A stretch of 64,000 nucleotides of DNA from Zizania palustris (taxonomy: Eukaryota > Streptophyta > Magnoliopsida > Poales > Poaceae). The translations under genes and the position numbers were made by a program. Shown here piece by piece: positions 1 through 11,720 of the stretch. The stretch is from the NCBI GenBank assembly GCA_019279435.1, contig JAAALK010000283.1, forward strand, positions 3,410,001 through 3,474,000. Direction: 5' to 3'. The notes beneath the pieces are model-generated. The model made no database searches and was not told the DNA's origin. It saw only the letters and a program-made list of their open reading frames with translations. Numbering within the stretch: the first letter of the stretch is position 1; every line of letters begins with the position of its first letter.

Positions 1-270
1 CCGTCGCCACCAAACTCCGCACATCGCTCCCACAGCCCACGCCACCCTCGGGGCCCGTCGCCACCGAACTCCGCTCGTCGCTCCTGGAGCCGTCGCCGCC
101 ATCCCCGAAGCCCGTCGCCGTCGTCCCGGAGCACGCGCCGCCACCATCCCTGGAGCCCGTCTCCTTCATCCCCGAGCCCACGCCGCCGTCCCGGATCCCG
201 CACTGCCGCCCTCCACACATCACCACCATCCGGAGCCCGTGTCGCCGCCCTCCACTCGTCGCCACCGTGC
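1..270. repeat. GC-rich imperfect short tandem repeats
   Basis: This stretch is made of loosely repeated units around CCCGTCGCCACC, CTCCGCTCGTCGC and CCCGGAGCC. It could be the end of a proline/serine/arginine-rich exon of the CACTA element or non-coding low-complexity DNA. I do not recognise a protein family in any frame, and the composition changes abruptly to AT-rich DNA at about 270. Confidence 0.4.
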
Positions 271-1077
271 TGAAAAAAAGATCAGCTAGTGCCCTTTTTA
301 ACATCAATTCACATGTTAGTCTTAATAATGACATTGTAATTGAAGAAGACATCTTTAGAGTGGCAAATAATCAATTTTTTTGGATGGATGGATATATATA
401 CTTGTGCATGTGCCCTTGTTGCGCCCTGTCCTATTTCGCTGCATACACATATACCCTATTGATAGCTGACTTCATCGATCGAGTGTCTCATCGATCTTCC
501 TATATGTTGTGAAAATCAAGGATATATCAAATCAAAGTTGATCAAACATGAAGCACATGTTAATTTTTGAAGATAGTGTTAATAACATTATTTTCCTAAT
601 ATTGTTAATGACATTATTATGAATTATGAGCATGCTTAGAGCTTATCCTCAAAATCAACTATAGATGCAGTGTTTGCATTCAATTATGCAGTGTTGTATG
701 GACAAAGGCTTCAAAGATAACTAAACTAACTAAACTAGTTATACTTGTGGTATATTTGAAGAGGGGAGAAGGGACGTCATCATGCCCGCCACTGCTAATC
801 CGCCTATATAAATATTTCGCTCCTGCCGTGTGAAAATCCTAAGCCCTAATCTTCTCCCGCCAATTATGAAGTTGAATATGTATGGGATGGTTCACTTGAA
901 TGGGATGGTCCTGAATAAGATGGTACAAGTAGGGCATTTGGTTGTTTGTATCGGATGATACATGATTTTGTCGAGGCGCCTATTCACCCCCCCTCTAGTT
1001 CTTGAGTGAAGTCTTCTATATCTAAGTTATGCCATGAGAAATATTGCATACCACATTACCACTTTTTTAGAACAACT
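271..1077. other. No gene seen; scraps of promoter-like and LTR-end-like sequence
   Basis: Mostly AT-rich DNA without a credible ORF. Two landmarks are visible. Around 784-812 is GCCCGCCACTGC, matching the subterminal repeats at 6818-7160, followed within 20 bp by CCTATATAAAT, a TATA-like box. At about 973-1001 is GAGGCGCCTATTCACC followed by a run of C and TCTAG, which matches the 3' ends of the copia LTRs at 8085, 24760, 55990 and 62840, but no tRNA primer site follows it. It is best read as a stray fragment of an LTR. Confidence 0.4.
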
Positions 1078-2830
1078 TTTAGAGGCCTATGATGCAAATA
1101 GTAATTGAGTTATCTCATGTATGTCATCAAGCCGTGCGACACATCCATTCCTGTCAACAACTTCTTCTTTCTCGTGTTGTTGACAGGGAATGGATGTGCT
1201 CACGGTTCCATGGCAGCCATGAACATATTTGAAAAACAACACAAAATATGCTGAGGCCTCAACAACACAAGAGAGAGAGAACAACACAATCTCCTAACAT
1301 GAGGATTAATATAGTAGCTTCAGAAGTAATAGCTCACTACTGTAGCCAAGAAGAGTGTTCATACATTTTCCACCTTTGACACTGTGATCAGTTTACTACT
1401 GTTATTACTTCTGAGGCTACAGTAGTAAACTGATCACAGTGTCAAAGGTGGGAAATGTATGAAAACTCTTCTTGGCTACAGTAGTCAGCTATTACTTCCG
1501 AAGCCACTATATTAATTCTCAAGTTAGGAGATTGTGTTGTTCTCTCTCTCTTTAGTTTTGTTGATACCTCAGCATATTTTGTGTTGTTTTTCACTCTAAT
1601 GTTCCATGGCAACAAAATATGTTGAGGCCTCAACAACATTGTGATCAGTTTACTACTGCTATTATTTCTAAGGCTACTATATACTAATCCTCAAGTTCAT
1701 GCATCCGGTTGAAGACCAACATTAGATTCTGCAATTCCTTTTAGAGGCCTATCATGCAAATAGTACTTGAGTTATCTCATGTATGTCATCAAGACGTGGG
1801 ACACATCCATTCATGTCAACAACTTCTTCTTTCTCGTGTTGCTGACAGGGAATGGATGTGCTCACGGTTCCATGGCAGCCATGAACATTTTGAAAAGCTA
1901 CACAAAATATGTTGAGGCCTAAACAACACTGTGATCAGTTTACTACTGCTATTATTTCTAAGGCTACTATATACTAATCCTCAAGTTCATCCGGCTGAAG
2001 GCCAACATTAGATTCTGCAATTCCTTTTAGAGGCCTATGATGCAAATTGTTATTGAGTTATCTCATGTATGTCATCAAGCCGAGTGAAACGTCCATTCCT
2101 GTCAACAACTTCTTTCTCGTGTTGCTGACAGGGAATGGACGTGCTCACGGTTCCATGGCAGCCATGAATATTTTGAAAAGCAACACAAAATATGCTGAGG
2201 CCTAAACAACACTGTGATCAGTTTACTACCGCTATTATTTCTAAGGCTACTATATACTAATCCTCAAGTTCACGCATCTGGCTGAAGGCCAACATTAGAT
2301 TCTGTAATTCCTTTTAGAGGCCTATGATGCAAATTGTTATTTAGTTATCTCATGTATGTCATCAAGCCATGAGACACATCCATTCCTGTCAACAATTTCT
2401 TCTTTCTCGTGTTGCTGACAGGGAATGGATGTGCTCATGGTTCCATGGCAGCCATGAACATTTTTAAAAGCTACACAAAATATGCTGAGGCCTAAACAAC
2501 ACTGTGATCAGTTTACTACTGCTATTATTTCTAAGGCTACTATATACTAATCGTCAAGTTCATCCGGCTGAAGGCCAACATTAGATTCCACAATTCCTTT
2601 TAGGGGCCTATGATGCAAATTGTTATTGAGTTATCTCATGTATGTCATCAAACCATGTGACACGTCCATTCCTGTCAACAGCTTCTTCTTTCTCGTGTTG
2701 CTGACAGGGAATGGATGTGCACATGGTTCCATGGCAGACATGAACATTTTGAAAAATAACACAAAATATGCTGAGGCCTCAACAACACTAGAGAGAGAGA
2801 ACAACACAATATCCTAACTTTAGGATTAAT
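1078..2830. repeat. Five hairpin-containing repeat units, about 286 bp each
   Basis: The start motif AGAGGCCTATGATGC (with variants) recurs at 1081, 1743, 2029, 2316 and 2602. Copies 2 to 5 are spaced 286-287 bp apart. Copies 1 and 2 are separated by 662 bp because a long palindrome lies between them. Every unit contains an inverted repeat of about 21 bp around the loop TTCTTCTTTCTCGT (1141-1197 in copy 1). Stem bases change together in some copies, for example CGTCC pairing with GGACG in copy 3. No ORF of interest lies here. The array sits inside the CACTA element, upstream of its gene. Confidence 0.8.
1207..1610. repeat. Long inverted repeat (arms about 190 bp)
   Basis: The left arm (about 1207-1401) and right arm (1420-1610) are imperfect reverse complements around an 18-nt centre. 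The innermost about 30 bp on each side are perfectly complementary (CAGTAGTAAACTGATCACAG on the right, its complement on the left). Pairing extends outward through the AGAGAGAGAACAACACAATC tract to a CCATGG at each outer edge. Pieces of the arms recur in the tandem units to the right, so it probably arose by head-to-head duplication of unit edges. Confidence 0.75.
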
Positions 2831-2884
2831 ATGACATCAGACCTTTTTTGCATAACCAAAATTCTGATACATTAGCCTCTTAAT

Positions 2885-5800
2885 ATGAATAGTTTATCTA
2901 TTGCGGAAGAAGGATGTTCCATCGAGGAACTCATCTACGAGTCTCCCGCAAAAACAAATAAAGAGGGTTCATCTGAAGGATCCTCTGATAGAGAATCTTC
3001 GTACCACTCTCCGGAGAATGAACATCCAATGGAGCCTAGGAAGAAGAGAACGAGAGAAGACGCCGATGAGGATTACATTCCTGAAGCTCAAGCGGAGGTA
3101 ATTATTACGTTAGTAACAAGTCAGAGCAGCTTCTAACCGAGGATTACATTCCTGAAGCTCACATTGTCTATCATCATAGGATCGTCCAAAGCGAGGAAGC
3201 AAGCGTCGATTATTCCAAGTCGAGAAAAGAACAACTATTGTCCCAACTATTGAGTCAGCTGAGCGAACAGATGTTGAGCCCGCTGCCACAACATCGTCTG
3301 CAAATACGAAGAGGAGAGGGAAACGGGAGAAGAACAAGCTGCATACAACTATCTATGAGGTTGAAGAAGTGAATGTTGATGGGGCTCCAAAAAAGCAAAA
3401 AGAAATCACAGCGAAGTGGCGTAACGACTGTGGATGTCTCGCCAGGGAGCGATGTAAGATAGTTTGGAAAAATTGGAAGACTGTCCCTGAAGCTACAAAG
3501 AACGAATTGTGGCAGCATATAAAAGCGCATTATAAATTCCCGGAAGACCGCTTAGAAGACGCTAAAGCTGCCACATTGAAGACTATCGGGAAGGCTCTCC
3601 GTACATTTAGGACTAAACTGAACACACAATACCTTCAGAAAGATGAGTCGCCACTCAACAACTACGGCTTTATAACGCCAAATGAATGGAACGAATTGAA
3701 AATGCAGCATTGCTCGGAAGAAGCCAAACAAGAGAGCATCATGTTCAAAGAACTTAATAAGAAGAATAAGTTCCCCCATAAACTAGGACCAGGTGGATAT
3801 AAGGCCAAGGAGGATGAGTGGAGTAGAAAGGAGGAGGAGGACCGTGCGGCTGGGTTACCTGAACAGTTTTCAGGTGCTGATCAGCGCACTAAGAGATGGC
3901 TCCTAGGTCGAGCTAAAAAAACACCCGAGGGCCAATATATGCTCTCCGACTCACGGACTAGTGAAGTATTCCAGAAAGCACAGGAAATCGCTGAGTTGGA
4001 GAAGACTGGAAAGTTCAAGCCCGAGGGATGTAATGACCAGCTTACATCTGCCTTCGGAAACGAGGAACATCGAGGGCGCACCCGAGGTGTCTCTTCTATA
4101 GCACCCTGGAAAAATACTTTCAAGAAACAGGAGGGTGCCACATACAAGAAGCATCAAGCACGCACAGACGACGCCGCAGAGCGCCGTGCAGAGTGGGAGC
4201 GACACTTTTTTGAATTTATTAACGAGAATCCAAACATAATGCAGGCTGCAGCTGGACAAATAATTGTGCCAGATGTACGACTCGACGTACCAAGTAGTGT
4301 TGGCTCAGTACAAGACAAATTTCCTGTAAATTATATTAAAGAGGACACACCATGCAGCCTGCATGTACCGATAGGGCGCAAAGGGCATTCCCAAGAGGCT
4401 GCACGAGGCATTGCTATGCCTGGGGATTTATTTCACAATCGGCCTATTCCTGCTGACTATACCAAGGTTCAGGTCAATGAGATCACCAACGACAGATTTA
4501 TTAATGACCCCTTGGATCTTCCAATGCCTGATGAGGGGATTGAGACAATCGGAGCTGCTCTAAATAACTTTGTCCTATAGGCGAGCCGAGATATCAAATT
4601 ACTGCAGACAAGTTCTCAGAGTAAATCACCTATTGTCTCATCACAATCCCCCACATATCTTTCATCTCAGGATGTGCAAAATATAGGATCATTATCACCT
4701 GTTGATGAGCGTGAAATAGAGGAAAAGGCAGAGGAAGAGCTAGTGCCCAATAAAGTGGCAGAAGTGATAGAATCGAAAGTGACTGAGCCTGATCCTCAAG
4801 TGACAAAGCCAGTGCCAGTGCTTGAGCCCACTGATGAGCCCAACACAAATGTGCCAGAGCCAGATCAAATGCCAGTGCTAGTTCCGACTGAGCCTCAAGT
4901 GCCAGTTCCAGCTGATCCTCAAGTGCCGGTGGCCAAGCCCATAACAAAAGTGCCAGTGCTAGTTGCTGCCGAGCCTGAAAAACAAGATGCATGCCCAAAG
5001 CCAGCAATCCACAAGATAACTGTTCAAGCTGGGCAGTGTTCTGCGCTGAAATCTGAGATGCATAAATTTTTTACTACTATGGGGCAAACACGTTCTATGC
5101 CCGAAGCGGCTCCCATAAAGGCTCCAGTACAAAAGCATGCGGGCTCATTTTCTGTTGATAAGAGGACCTACGGAGACGAGGATTATATCGAATACAAACC
5201 AGGCAAACCATTATTACCCCAAGGAGTACTTAATTGTATGCCTTGGACGATGAAAACATTTCATGACTGGTACCTCGAAGCGTCTTCGTTAGGAGTAACA
5301 CAAATAGAACTGAAGGTTCCACAAGAAATATTCAACTGCCCAGAGTTTAAGCTTGCACTATTTTTCGACGACTTCCATCGGATGTTTCGTCTGAAGCGAA
5401 CCGACATCACAAGCATGATGCTCTGGTGCATGTAAGTACTTTATACTTTGTCAATACAAGGAAAAAATAAATAATGTCTTATATTGACTATTGTTTTATA
5501 ACATATGCAGTTGTAATTCACGCGGTGACGAGTCTAAATTGTATGGGTACTTAAACCCGTCATTAATAAGCCAAAGTGCGCTGAACCCGACACTAAACCA
5601 GAACGATAGCAAGTACTGGACTGCGGGTAAGAAAAAATTTCAAAGAAAGATGTTCAATAAAGACGAAGACAAACTTAAGAAGAACAAAAGGAGTTGTGCC
5701 GCGTTGTATATTGCGCGGTGCATGTATCAATGGAAGGACAGAGAAATGATAAGTGGGGCATATAACTTTAAGTAAGTATACCCACTATATCCACTTAATC

Positions 5801-6500
5801 ACGTTTTATCGATTATGAAACTAACATAATCATATATTACTTCTTTCGATAGTGATCATTGGATTGCACTTCTGATATACCCAAAGAGCTCAAGGGTTTA
5901 TGTGCTCGACTCGCTCGACAAACCCAAAAAAGAATATCAAGATATATTAAATGTTATTCAGAGTGCATATAGATACTACGTGGAAAAGTTAGGTGGCCCA
6001 CATGATCCACAGAGGCCGAAAGAAATGCTTATCAGAACCAACTATCCGGTAATATTATATTTTTAAATTGTTAATTCAATTGATAAAGCCAAACTATATA
6101 TCGTTCTAACTTTGTCTATTTTGAAGTGTCACAAACAATCTCTTGGTTCCGTGCATTGTGGCTACTATACTTGTGATTTCATGAGCAATAACTTAGGAAA
6201 GTTTGGGCGGACAGTATCTGAGGATACTAAGAAGTAAGTTGATTTCTTGTGTGTTAATCTAATATAACTTGCAGCGTATGTACTTATATTTTACGTATGC
6301 AGTCGTCAGGTCCATCAACCGTTGCCCAGAAGAGCCAACTCTCTGAATCACAAATGTACGAAATCGTATCAAGGATGTGCCGCTTCACGATGCATGAGAT
6401 TCTTCATGAGCTTGGAGTATTTTTCGATCCTGAGAGTGAAGTGGCCAAGCATCCAACTCTGTATGATTGGGCCGGAAGAATGAAAAGGCGAACCAATTAA
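2885..6500 (+). pseudogene. CACTA-encoded Ptta/En/Spm domain–Ulp1 protease fusion gene
   Basis: I read six exons with consistent phase: 2885-3097, 3180-5431, 5511-5771, 5853-6048, 6127-6233 and 6275-6500; every intron begins GT and ends AG, several with GTAAGT donors. The first part (from about 3369) carries a basic region and the segment WRNDCG to PHKLGPGGY, typical of the plant transposase Ptta/En/Spm family (Transposase_24). A proline/valine-rich linker follows (4790-4970, repeats of PVPV and EPQVP). Exons 4 and 5 encode a C48 Ulp1/SENP-like cysteine protease core: His in DHWIALL, Asp in VLDSLD, Gln in KQSLGS, Cys in VHCGYY. The only break I see is TAG at 4578-4580, in frame with open sequence on both sides. 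Ulp1-like domains captured by CACTA elements are known in plants; the substrate here is unknown. The start at 2885 is the first ATG in frame and is uncertain. Confidence 0.75.
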
Positions 6501-6817
6501 CATATGAGTTAGCCTTCCAAGAAAACATAAACCGCATGAGCATGTATTTGTGAAACAATGAATTGTGTTGATGGATGGTTATTGTGAAACATAAACCGGA
6601 AGAATGTAAACTTTGTAAATTTTTAAAAATTGATGAGATGGATGGTTGTTGTGTTGATGTGTTGTTGTTGTGGATGTGTATGTGGATATGTCGATGTTTT
6701 GCTGCTATGTATGTGGATATGTGGATGTTTTGCTGCTGTGTATGTGGATGGCTGTGTGAAGCATATAATTTCTGTGTTTTGGTTTGTGGAATCATAGCAT
6801 TCTGTGTTATGGCTTAT
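6501..6817. other. Short TG-rich stretch, no gene
   Basis: Between the stop of the protease gene and the subterminal repeats lies a TG-rich tract. From about 6590 to 6760 it repeats GTGGATATG, GTTGTTGTG and TTTTGCTGCTGTG in a loose pattern. It probably holds the 3' untranslated region and polyadenylation site of the CACTA gene, but no clear signal can be singled out. Confidence 0.4.
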
Positions 6818-7160
6818 ACACAGCAGTGGCGGGAAGATGAGGTAGCTTGCCCGTTACTGCTGTTGACACAGTGGTGGCGGGCGTGCTGACATCATCTGCC
6901 CGCCACTGCTATTGATAACGGCAGTGGCGGGCAGATGAGGTCAGCGCGCCCGTTACTGCTGTTGACATAGTGGTGGCGGGCGCGCTGACATCATCTGCCC
7001 GCCACTGATATTGATAATAGCAGTGGCGGGCAGATGAGGTCAGCGCGCCCGCCACTGCTGTTGACACAGTGGTGGCGGGCGCTCTGACCGCCACTGCTAA
7101 CCAGCGATAGCAGTGGCGTTAGAGCAGTGGCGGACTGGATGCCCGCCACTATAGGTCGAT
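6818..7160. repeat. CACTA subterminal repeats
   Basis: Alternating direct and inverted copies of CAGTGGCGGGC and GCCCGCCACTG, spaced by GATGAGGTCAGCGCG and TGTTGACACAGTGGTGG. Such arrays near CACTA ends are the known binding sites for element-encoded proteins (TnpA-type). The alternating orientation allows strong secondary structure. Confidence 0.85.
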
Positions 7161-7173
7161 TTTGCCCGCCGCT

Positions 7174-7195
7174 ACAGTGTCGCTTTGTAGTAGTG
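7174..7195 (-). repeat. CACTA terminal inverted repeat (right end)
   Basis: On the minus strand the terminus reads CACTACTACAAAGCGACACT. The next bases to the right (from 7196) are copia LTR sequence. The 3-bp target duplication expected of CACTA elements would be TCA but cannot be confirmed without the left end. Confidence 0.9.
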
Positions 7196-8120
7196 TCAGC
7201 TCCGTGAGGCAGGCTTCGATCTGATATACTCGAAGGCTTCGTTTGAACTTCGAACTTCGTTTTGTGTCATGAGTTGCTAGCTTCGAAGTTCTTTTTGAAC
7301 TGTCAGCATCTCATACTTCGAACGTTTGTGCGAAGGTACTCCGTCTTGAGCTCTTCGAAGTCCATACTTCGACAGGTTTCGAAGTTGGCTTCGAAGCTTG
7401 TCTTTCTGTTAGACTTCGCTCAGTGTTTGCATCCGTCCTCTTCGAAGGTTCTTGATGCGTTTTGTTCGAAGGTAGAACATAGGCTTCACTTTGGTTTCTC
7501 TGTCGCGTGTCAGCCTTCGCTTCTCTTTTCAAAGTTTGTTTATCTGTGTGTTGTGTTCGAAGCAATCTGTTCGAAGAATAGGCTTCGAAGCACTCGGTTC
7601 GAAGCTAGCTCCAATACTTCCGTACTTCGCTTCGAAGCATACTTCGCTCCCTGCCACTTCGAACTAGGCTAGACCAAAACACACCTTCGGTTTTTTCACA
7701 ACAGCCTTCGGCAGGCTTCACAACTAACCTCCGAAGCAGGCTTCGACCAGTGAAGCAGGCTTCGACCACTGAAGCAGACCTCGATGGGCGAAGCAGGCTT
7801 CGCCAAGTTCCGAACAGGAGACAAATCTGAACAGTAACTTCTCATCTCACTTTATATATACTTAGATAATTTAATTGAGAAGTTTGGCCTGACATGTCTA
7901 GTATACTTTGTTTATCTGCCTAGTTGCACTGCTTTGGTAGTTCTCTGTTTAACATCAGTTACTTCTAGGCTAGATACCTTTAGACTTAGGCTATCTGTTC
8001 ATTTTCTGCTGCTTAGTCTTTTGAGGTGCGTTGGGTGTTGGGAACAGGCCATATATTCGAAAGAATTTTTAAGGCGCCCATTCACCCCCCCCCCCTCTGG
8101 TCGCTACTTTCGGTCCTACA
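7196..8120 (+). repeat. Element A 5' LTR (3' part only)
   Basis: It aligns almost base for base with 20117-21036 of the 3' LTR and ends in TTTCGGTCCTACA directly before the primer site. The first about 550 bp are missing because the CACTA element inserted here. The LTR is rich in dispersed TTCGAAG motifs. Confidence 0.9.
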
Positions 8121-8122
8121 AG

Positions 8123-8134
8123 TGGTATCAGAGC
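8123..8134 (+). other. Primer binding site (initiator-Met tRNA)
   Basis: TGGTATCAGAGC, complementary to the 3' end of plant initiator methionine tRNA, two bases after the LTR end. It would prime minus-strand DNA synthesis of element A. Confidence 0.93.
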
Positions 8135-8185
8135 GAGGTTAGGGTTTTTCCATACCTTAACCGGTTCTAAACCCCAGTAGTGACC

Positions 8186-9077
8186 ATGACATCTCCTAGC
8201 AAGGTCCCGTCCTTGGAAGCCTATGGCTATAACTATTGGAAGACTCGCATGCGAGCCTATCTCATGAGCCAGGGTTCAGACATTTGGGACATTTGCGTTC
8301 ACACCACGTTTGTCATATTGCCAGTCGCTGAGCATGGTACTGCTGGTATCATTGCTCAGCATCTGAGCAACAGTAAGGCTGTGAACATTCTATTCTCTGG
8401 TTTAGGTCCCACTGTGTTTGAGCGTGTGAGCCATCTCTCCACTGCGAGAGAGATCTGGGCTACCCTCAAGGCACACCATGAGGGAACAACACAGGTCAAG
8501 GCTCGGCTCTATCAGACCTACCGACGTGAATATGAAAATTTCACACAGAAGCCGGGTGAATCTATTGAGGCTTTGTTTGGTCGTTTTCAGTCGGTCATAA
8601 ACAAGCTTCGGGACAACAAGGCTGAGGGTGCTTAGTTAGTCTCAGATCATGAGCAGGCACTCAAGGTTCTCCATACCTTGGACCCAAAGATCTAGGAGAT
8701 CAAGGTATCTTCTATCATTGAGAGTACTTCTTATGATACCTTGACCATTTCTGAGTTGTTTAGCAAGCTGAAGGCTACTGAGGTTGATCTCCAGCTGAGA
8801 TCAAATCTCACTAGTTCTGGATCAAAATCTCTGGCCCTTGCTACACCTTCTGTTGATCCTTCTTCTGTGAGCTGTGCTGGGTTCTCTTTGATGTCTATCA
8901 CTGAGGACCAGCTTGAGTTGTTGGGAGATGATGATTTGTGTCTCTTTAACAACCGGGTGCGTCGTGTCTATGACAAAAGGATGTTCAAAAGACACGGCAC
9001 AAAATCCGGGTGCTTTGAGTGTGGTGATCCAGGACACTTCATCGCCGACTGCCCCAAGCGTAATGGTCACAAGAAGG
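8186..9077 (+). pseudogene. Element A gag, N-terminal part
   Basis: Starts at the ATG after the primer site (MTSPSKVPSLEAYGYNYW) and is homologous to the intact-looking copy at 56100. It has the copia capsid-type region (WKTRMRAYL to ALFGRFQSVINKLR) and the first zinc knuckle CFECGDPGHFIADC. Two stops break it: TAG at 8633-8635 (CAG in element C) and TAG at 8693-8695 (TGG in element C). The frame is then cut by the solo LTR at 9078; removing that insertion with one GAAGG restores continuity with 13196. Confidence 0.9.
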
Positions 9078-9856
9078 TGTAACAGCCCCAAAATTAAAAA
9101 GGGAATAAAATAAAAGAAATATAATAAATAAAAGAATTTCTGAATTTTGTTATTAATAAAAATCCTAAAAGAGCCTTATTAAAGCTAAACAGAGATAAAT
9201 ATTCAAAAATTTGGACTTGAAAATTTTATGGGATAAACTAGAGGCTAAGAAATATTTTTGAGAATTTTTACAAAATTTTTCCAACAGATCTTCAAGCCTT
9301 AAGCAAATATTTGAATTTCTGGAATTAAATTTAATGGAAAATGAATTTTAAATCTTTTGGGTCGCAACCCCTGTTTCCCCTCCGAAGGCCTTTCGGTCCA
9401 GCCCAAACCGGCCGCTCCCACCGACAGGCGGGACCTGCCTGTCGGCGCCGCCCCCCCCTCTCTCCTCTCCCGCGCCTCGGCCGGCCCCACTTGGCAGCCT
9501 CCCGAGCGCCCCACTCTCCCGCTGCCACGTCGGGCCCGCTTGTCAGCCCCTCCTCTCTCTCGCCCACCGACTGACAGGTGGCCCCCACCTGTCAGTTCCG
9601 TCTTCTCCAAATGGAAGGGGATCCCTCCCCTTCCATCCCGACGGCCCCCTTGCCAAACCGCCGCCAGCAGCCGCCAACCGCCAGACCGAGCCCGAGACCC
9701 CCTTCCCTATTCGCCGGCGATCCCATTCCGCTTAAAAGCAATGCGGTTCCGGCACATTTGGAAGGATGCCGTGCGGATGGAAACCTCGCCGGCGCCAATT
9801 TTGGAAGCCCTCGGGTTTCCCCCATTTACCCTTCCAAACTTCACCGCCGGCGACGC

Positions 9857-9864
9857 TATAAAAG
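9857..9864 (+). promoter_or_regulatory. LTR TATA box (TATAAAAG)
   Basis: TATAAAAG sits in the GC-rich first 800 bp of the solo LTR and is followed about 30 bp later by a C/T/A-rich start-like region. It is the likely core promoter of the parent retrotransposon, with U3 to its left. Confidence 0.6.
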
Positions 9865-10559
9865 CCCCTGCACCCACCGCGTCTCACCCACACCTCCAAC
9901 GCGCTAACACCTGCGTTACCGAACACCGCCAACCATTTTCTCTCCCTCCCCTCTGTTCAAACTCCGGCCGTCGATCACCGGTGCTCTGGGCCACCATCGC
10001 TCTCGCCAAAGCCACCGCCGGAACCGTCGTCACCTGGGCATCCTCGGCCTCGCCTCCGTTCGGATTCCCCGCCACCGGATCACCGTCGCCGCCAATGACC
10101 CGAGGAAACCCGCCGCCCTCTCCTCAACGCCGGCCACCGCCACGACTCCATCCTCATCGCCACCGGTATGCCGAGAACCCCCTCATGCCCCTCTGTCCAT
10201 TTTCACCATCGCCTAGGGCCTTAGGCCTCGCCGTCGCCGGTAATTGCTCGCCGTTGCTTCGCCGGAGCTGGAGAAGAAGGGTAATTTACCCCCTTCAGCC
10301 CGTGCCGTGCCGGAAGGGATCTGGGCCGTTCGATCCGACGCGGGCGGTTAGGATTATAACCCCGTCAGGTTTAATCAGGGCCATTCATTTGGCCGAACGG
10401 GTATCAAGGCCTGAGGGCCGTCGGATCTCACTTAACCCGCCCCGCGCGTGCACTGGCCATTGGATCTTGATCCAACGGTCCTGAATGGCCCGGCTCACAC
10501 GCACAGTCGCTGGTCCACCGTGGGCCTGGCTCACCGTGGACCAGAGACTGAGTTCTGTT

Positions 10560-11720
10560 TAAAATAAAATTCAGAAAATTAGTTTAAACTTTAAAAATTC
10601 ATATCTGGCTCAATTTAACTCCAAAATTCACCATTTTGATTCTGGAAAATTTGTATTTTCATTCTCTACACTTTTATGCAATAAAAACAATATGTTTATT
10701 TGGCACACAATAATCTTATTAAATAATAAAGAAAAATCCCCTTTAGGAATTAATGAATATTTCAATAAAATAATTCAGATAAACCCTTAACAATTTATAA
10801 AATAATATCAGAAGATATAATGGCTCTATTTCACTGTTGTTAATACAATAAAAATGGAATAACCATTTTGTCCATGACATTTTATTAAATTACATTTCTA
10901 AGTCCCCTTTAGGATTTAAATCATATTACATCTAAATAATCCAGAAAAACCCTTAAAAATATATATATATATTAATTTCTGGGGACACAATGACTCCCTT
11001 ACACTGTTTATAAGCCAATAAAAATATAATGATTCATTTTGCCCATTTCATTTTATTGAATAACATTTTCAAGGCCCTTTAAAATAAATGATTAACTCAT
11101 ATGATAAAAATGCAACCCTTTACAAAAATATCATGGATACTTATTCAATAAATTCAGAGGACTTAATGAATTTATTCCACTGTTTTAATGCAACAAAAAT
11201 AAACATGTTCACTATGCCCACTTTAATCTATTAACTAGTATTGCAAAAGCCCTTGTAGGATAAATTAAGTAATTCATATAATAAAAGTTAAACACTTTAT
11301 AAAAATGTCATGACAACTTATATAATAACTTCAGAAAACCTAACCACTTGAGTTCACTATTTTAATAAAAATAGAATATTCATCTTGTCCACTCTATTCC
11401 ATTAAATGATATTGCAAAGGCCCTTTTAGGACATTTAATTAAGGCATTTAAGAAAAAGTCAACCCTTTATGAAACTATCCTAAAACTTATATAACAAACT
11501 TCAGAAGATCTAAATAACCTAATGTCACTATATTAATGCCATAAAAACATTAAGGTCATTTTATAACTTTTTACTTCAACTTTAAAAAGGGAGAAATAAA
11601 ACCCCCTTAGGAAGAATAATTATATCAAGCTATAAAAAATTAAGGAATCTCATTAAAAATTAATCTTAAATGTTTAAGTAACAAAACCCTAAAAGTTAAG
11701 ACTCTATCTCCTTTACTTAA
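10560..11720. repeat. Degenerate ~172-bp tandem repeats inside the solo LTR
   Basis: The motif CCCTTTAGGA with variants recurs near 10735, 10904, 11076, 11249, 11421 and 11603, about 172 bp apart. Each is preceded by TTTTATTAAATNACATT-like and followed by TTTATAAAAT-like sequence. Divergence between units is high. The region is strongly AT-rich, in contrast to the GC-rich U3. Confidence 0.6.

Larger units (their letters stand above)
1..7195 (+). mobile_element. CACTA (En/Spm) DNA transposon, right-hand part
   Basis: The right terminus is exact: the last bases before 7196 read, on the minus strand, CACTACTACAAAGCGACAC, a classic CACTA terminal inverted repeat. Just inside it lie subterminal repeats built on the CCCGCCACTGC motif, and further in is a gene with a Ptta/En/Spm domain plus an Ulp1-like protease, both known from plant CACTA elements. 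The element is inserted in the 5' LTR of copia element A: the sequence from 7196 resumes at the LTR position that corresponds to about 20117 in A's 3' LTR. No left CACTA terminus and none of the first 550 bp of the interrupted LTR are in the window, so the element must extend upstream of base 1, where the main TNP2-like transposase may lie. Assignment of 1-2880 to the same element is inferred from continuity. Confidence 0.8.

Noticed and set aside
7262..7672. 136-codon frame repeated at 20182
   Set aside because: It is the same LTR segment of element A in both copies; LTRs do not encode a protein here, and the Phe/Ser/Lys pattern follows the TTCGAAG motifs.
9299..10484. Long GC-rich open frames on both strands (up to 375 codons)
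   Set aside because: They lie in the U3/leader part of the solo LTR, show only low-complexity Pro/Arg/Ser composition, overlap the TATA box and have no domain.
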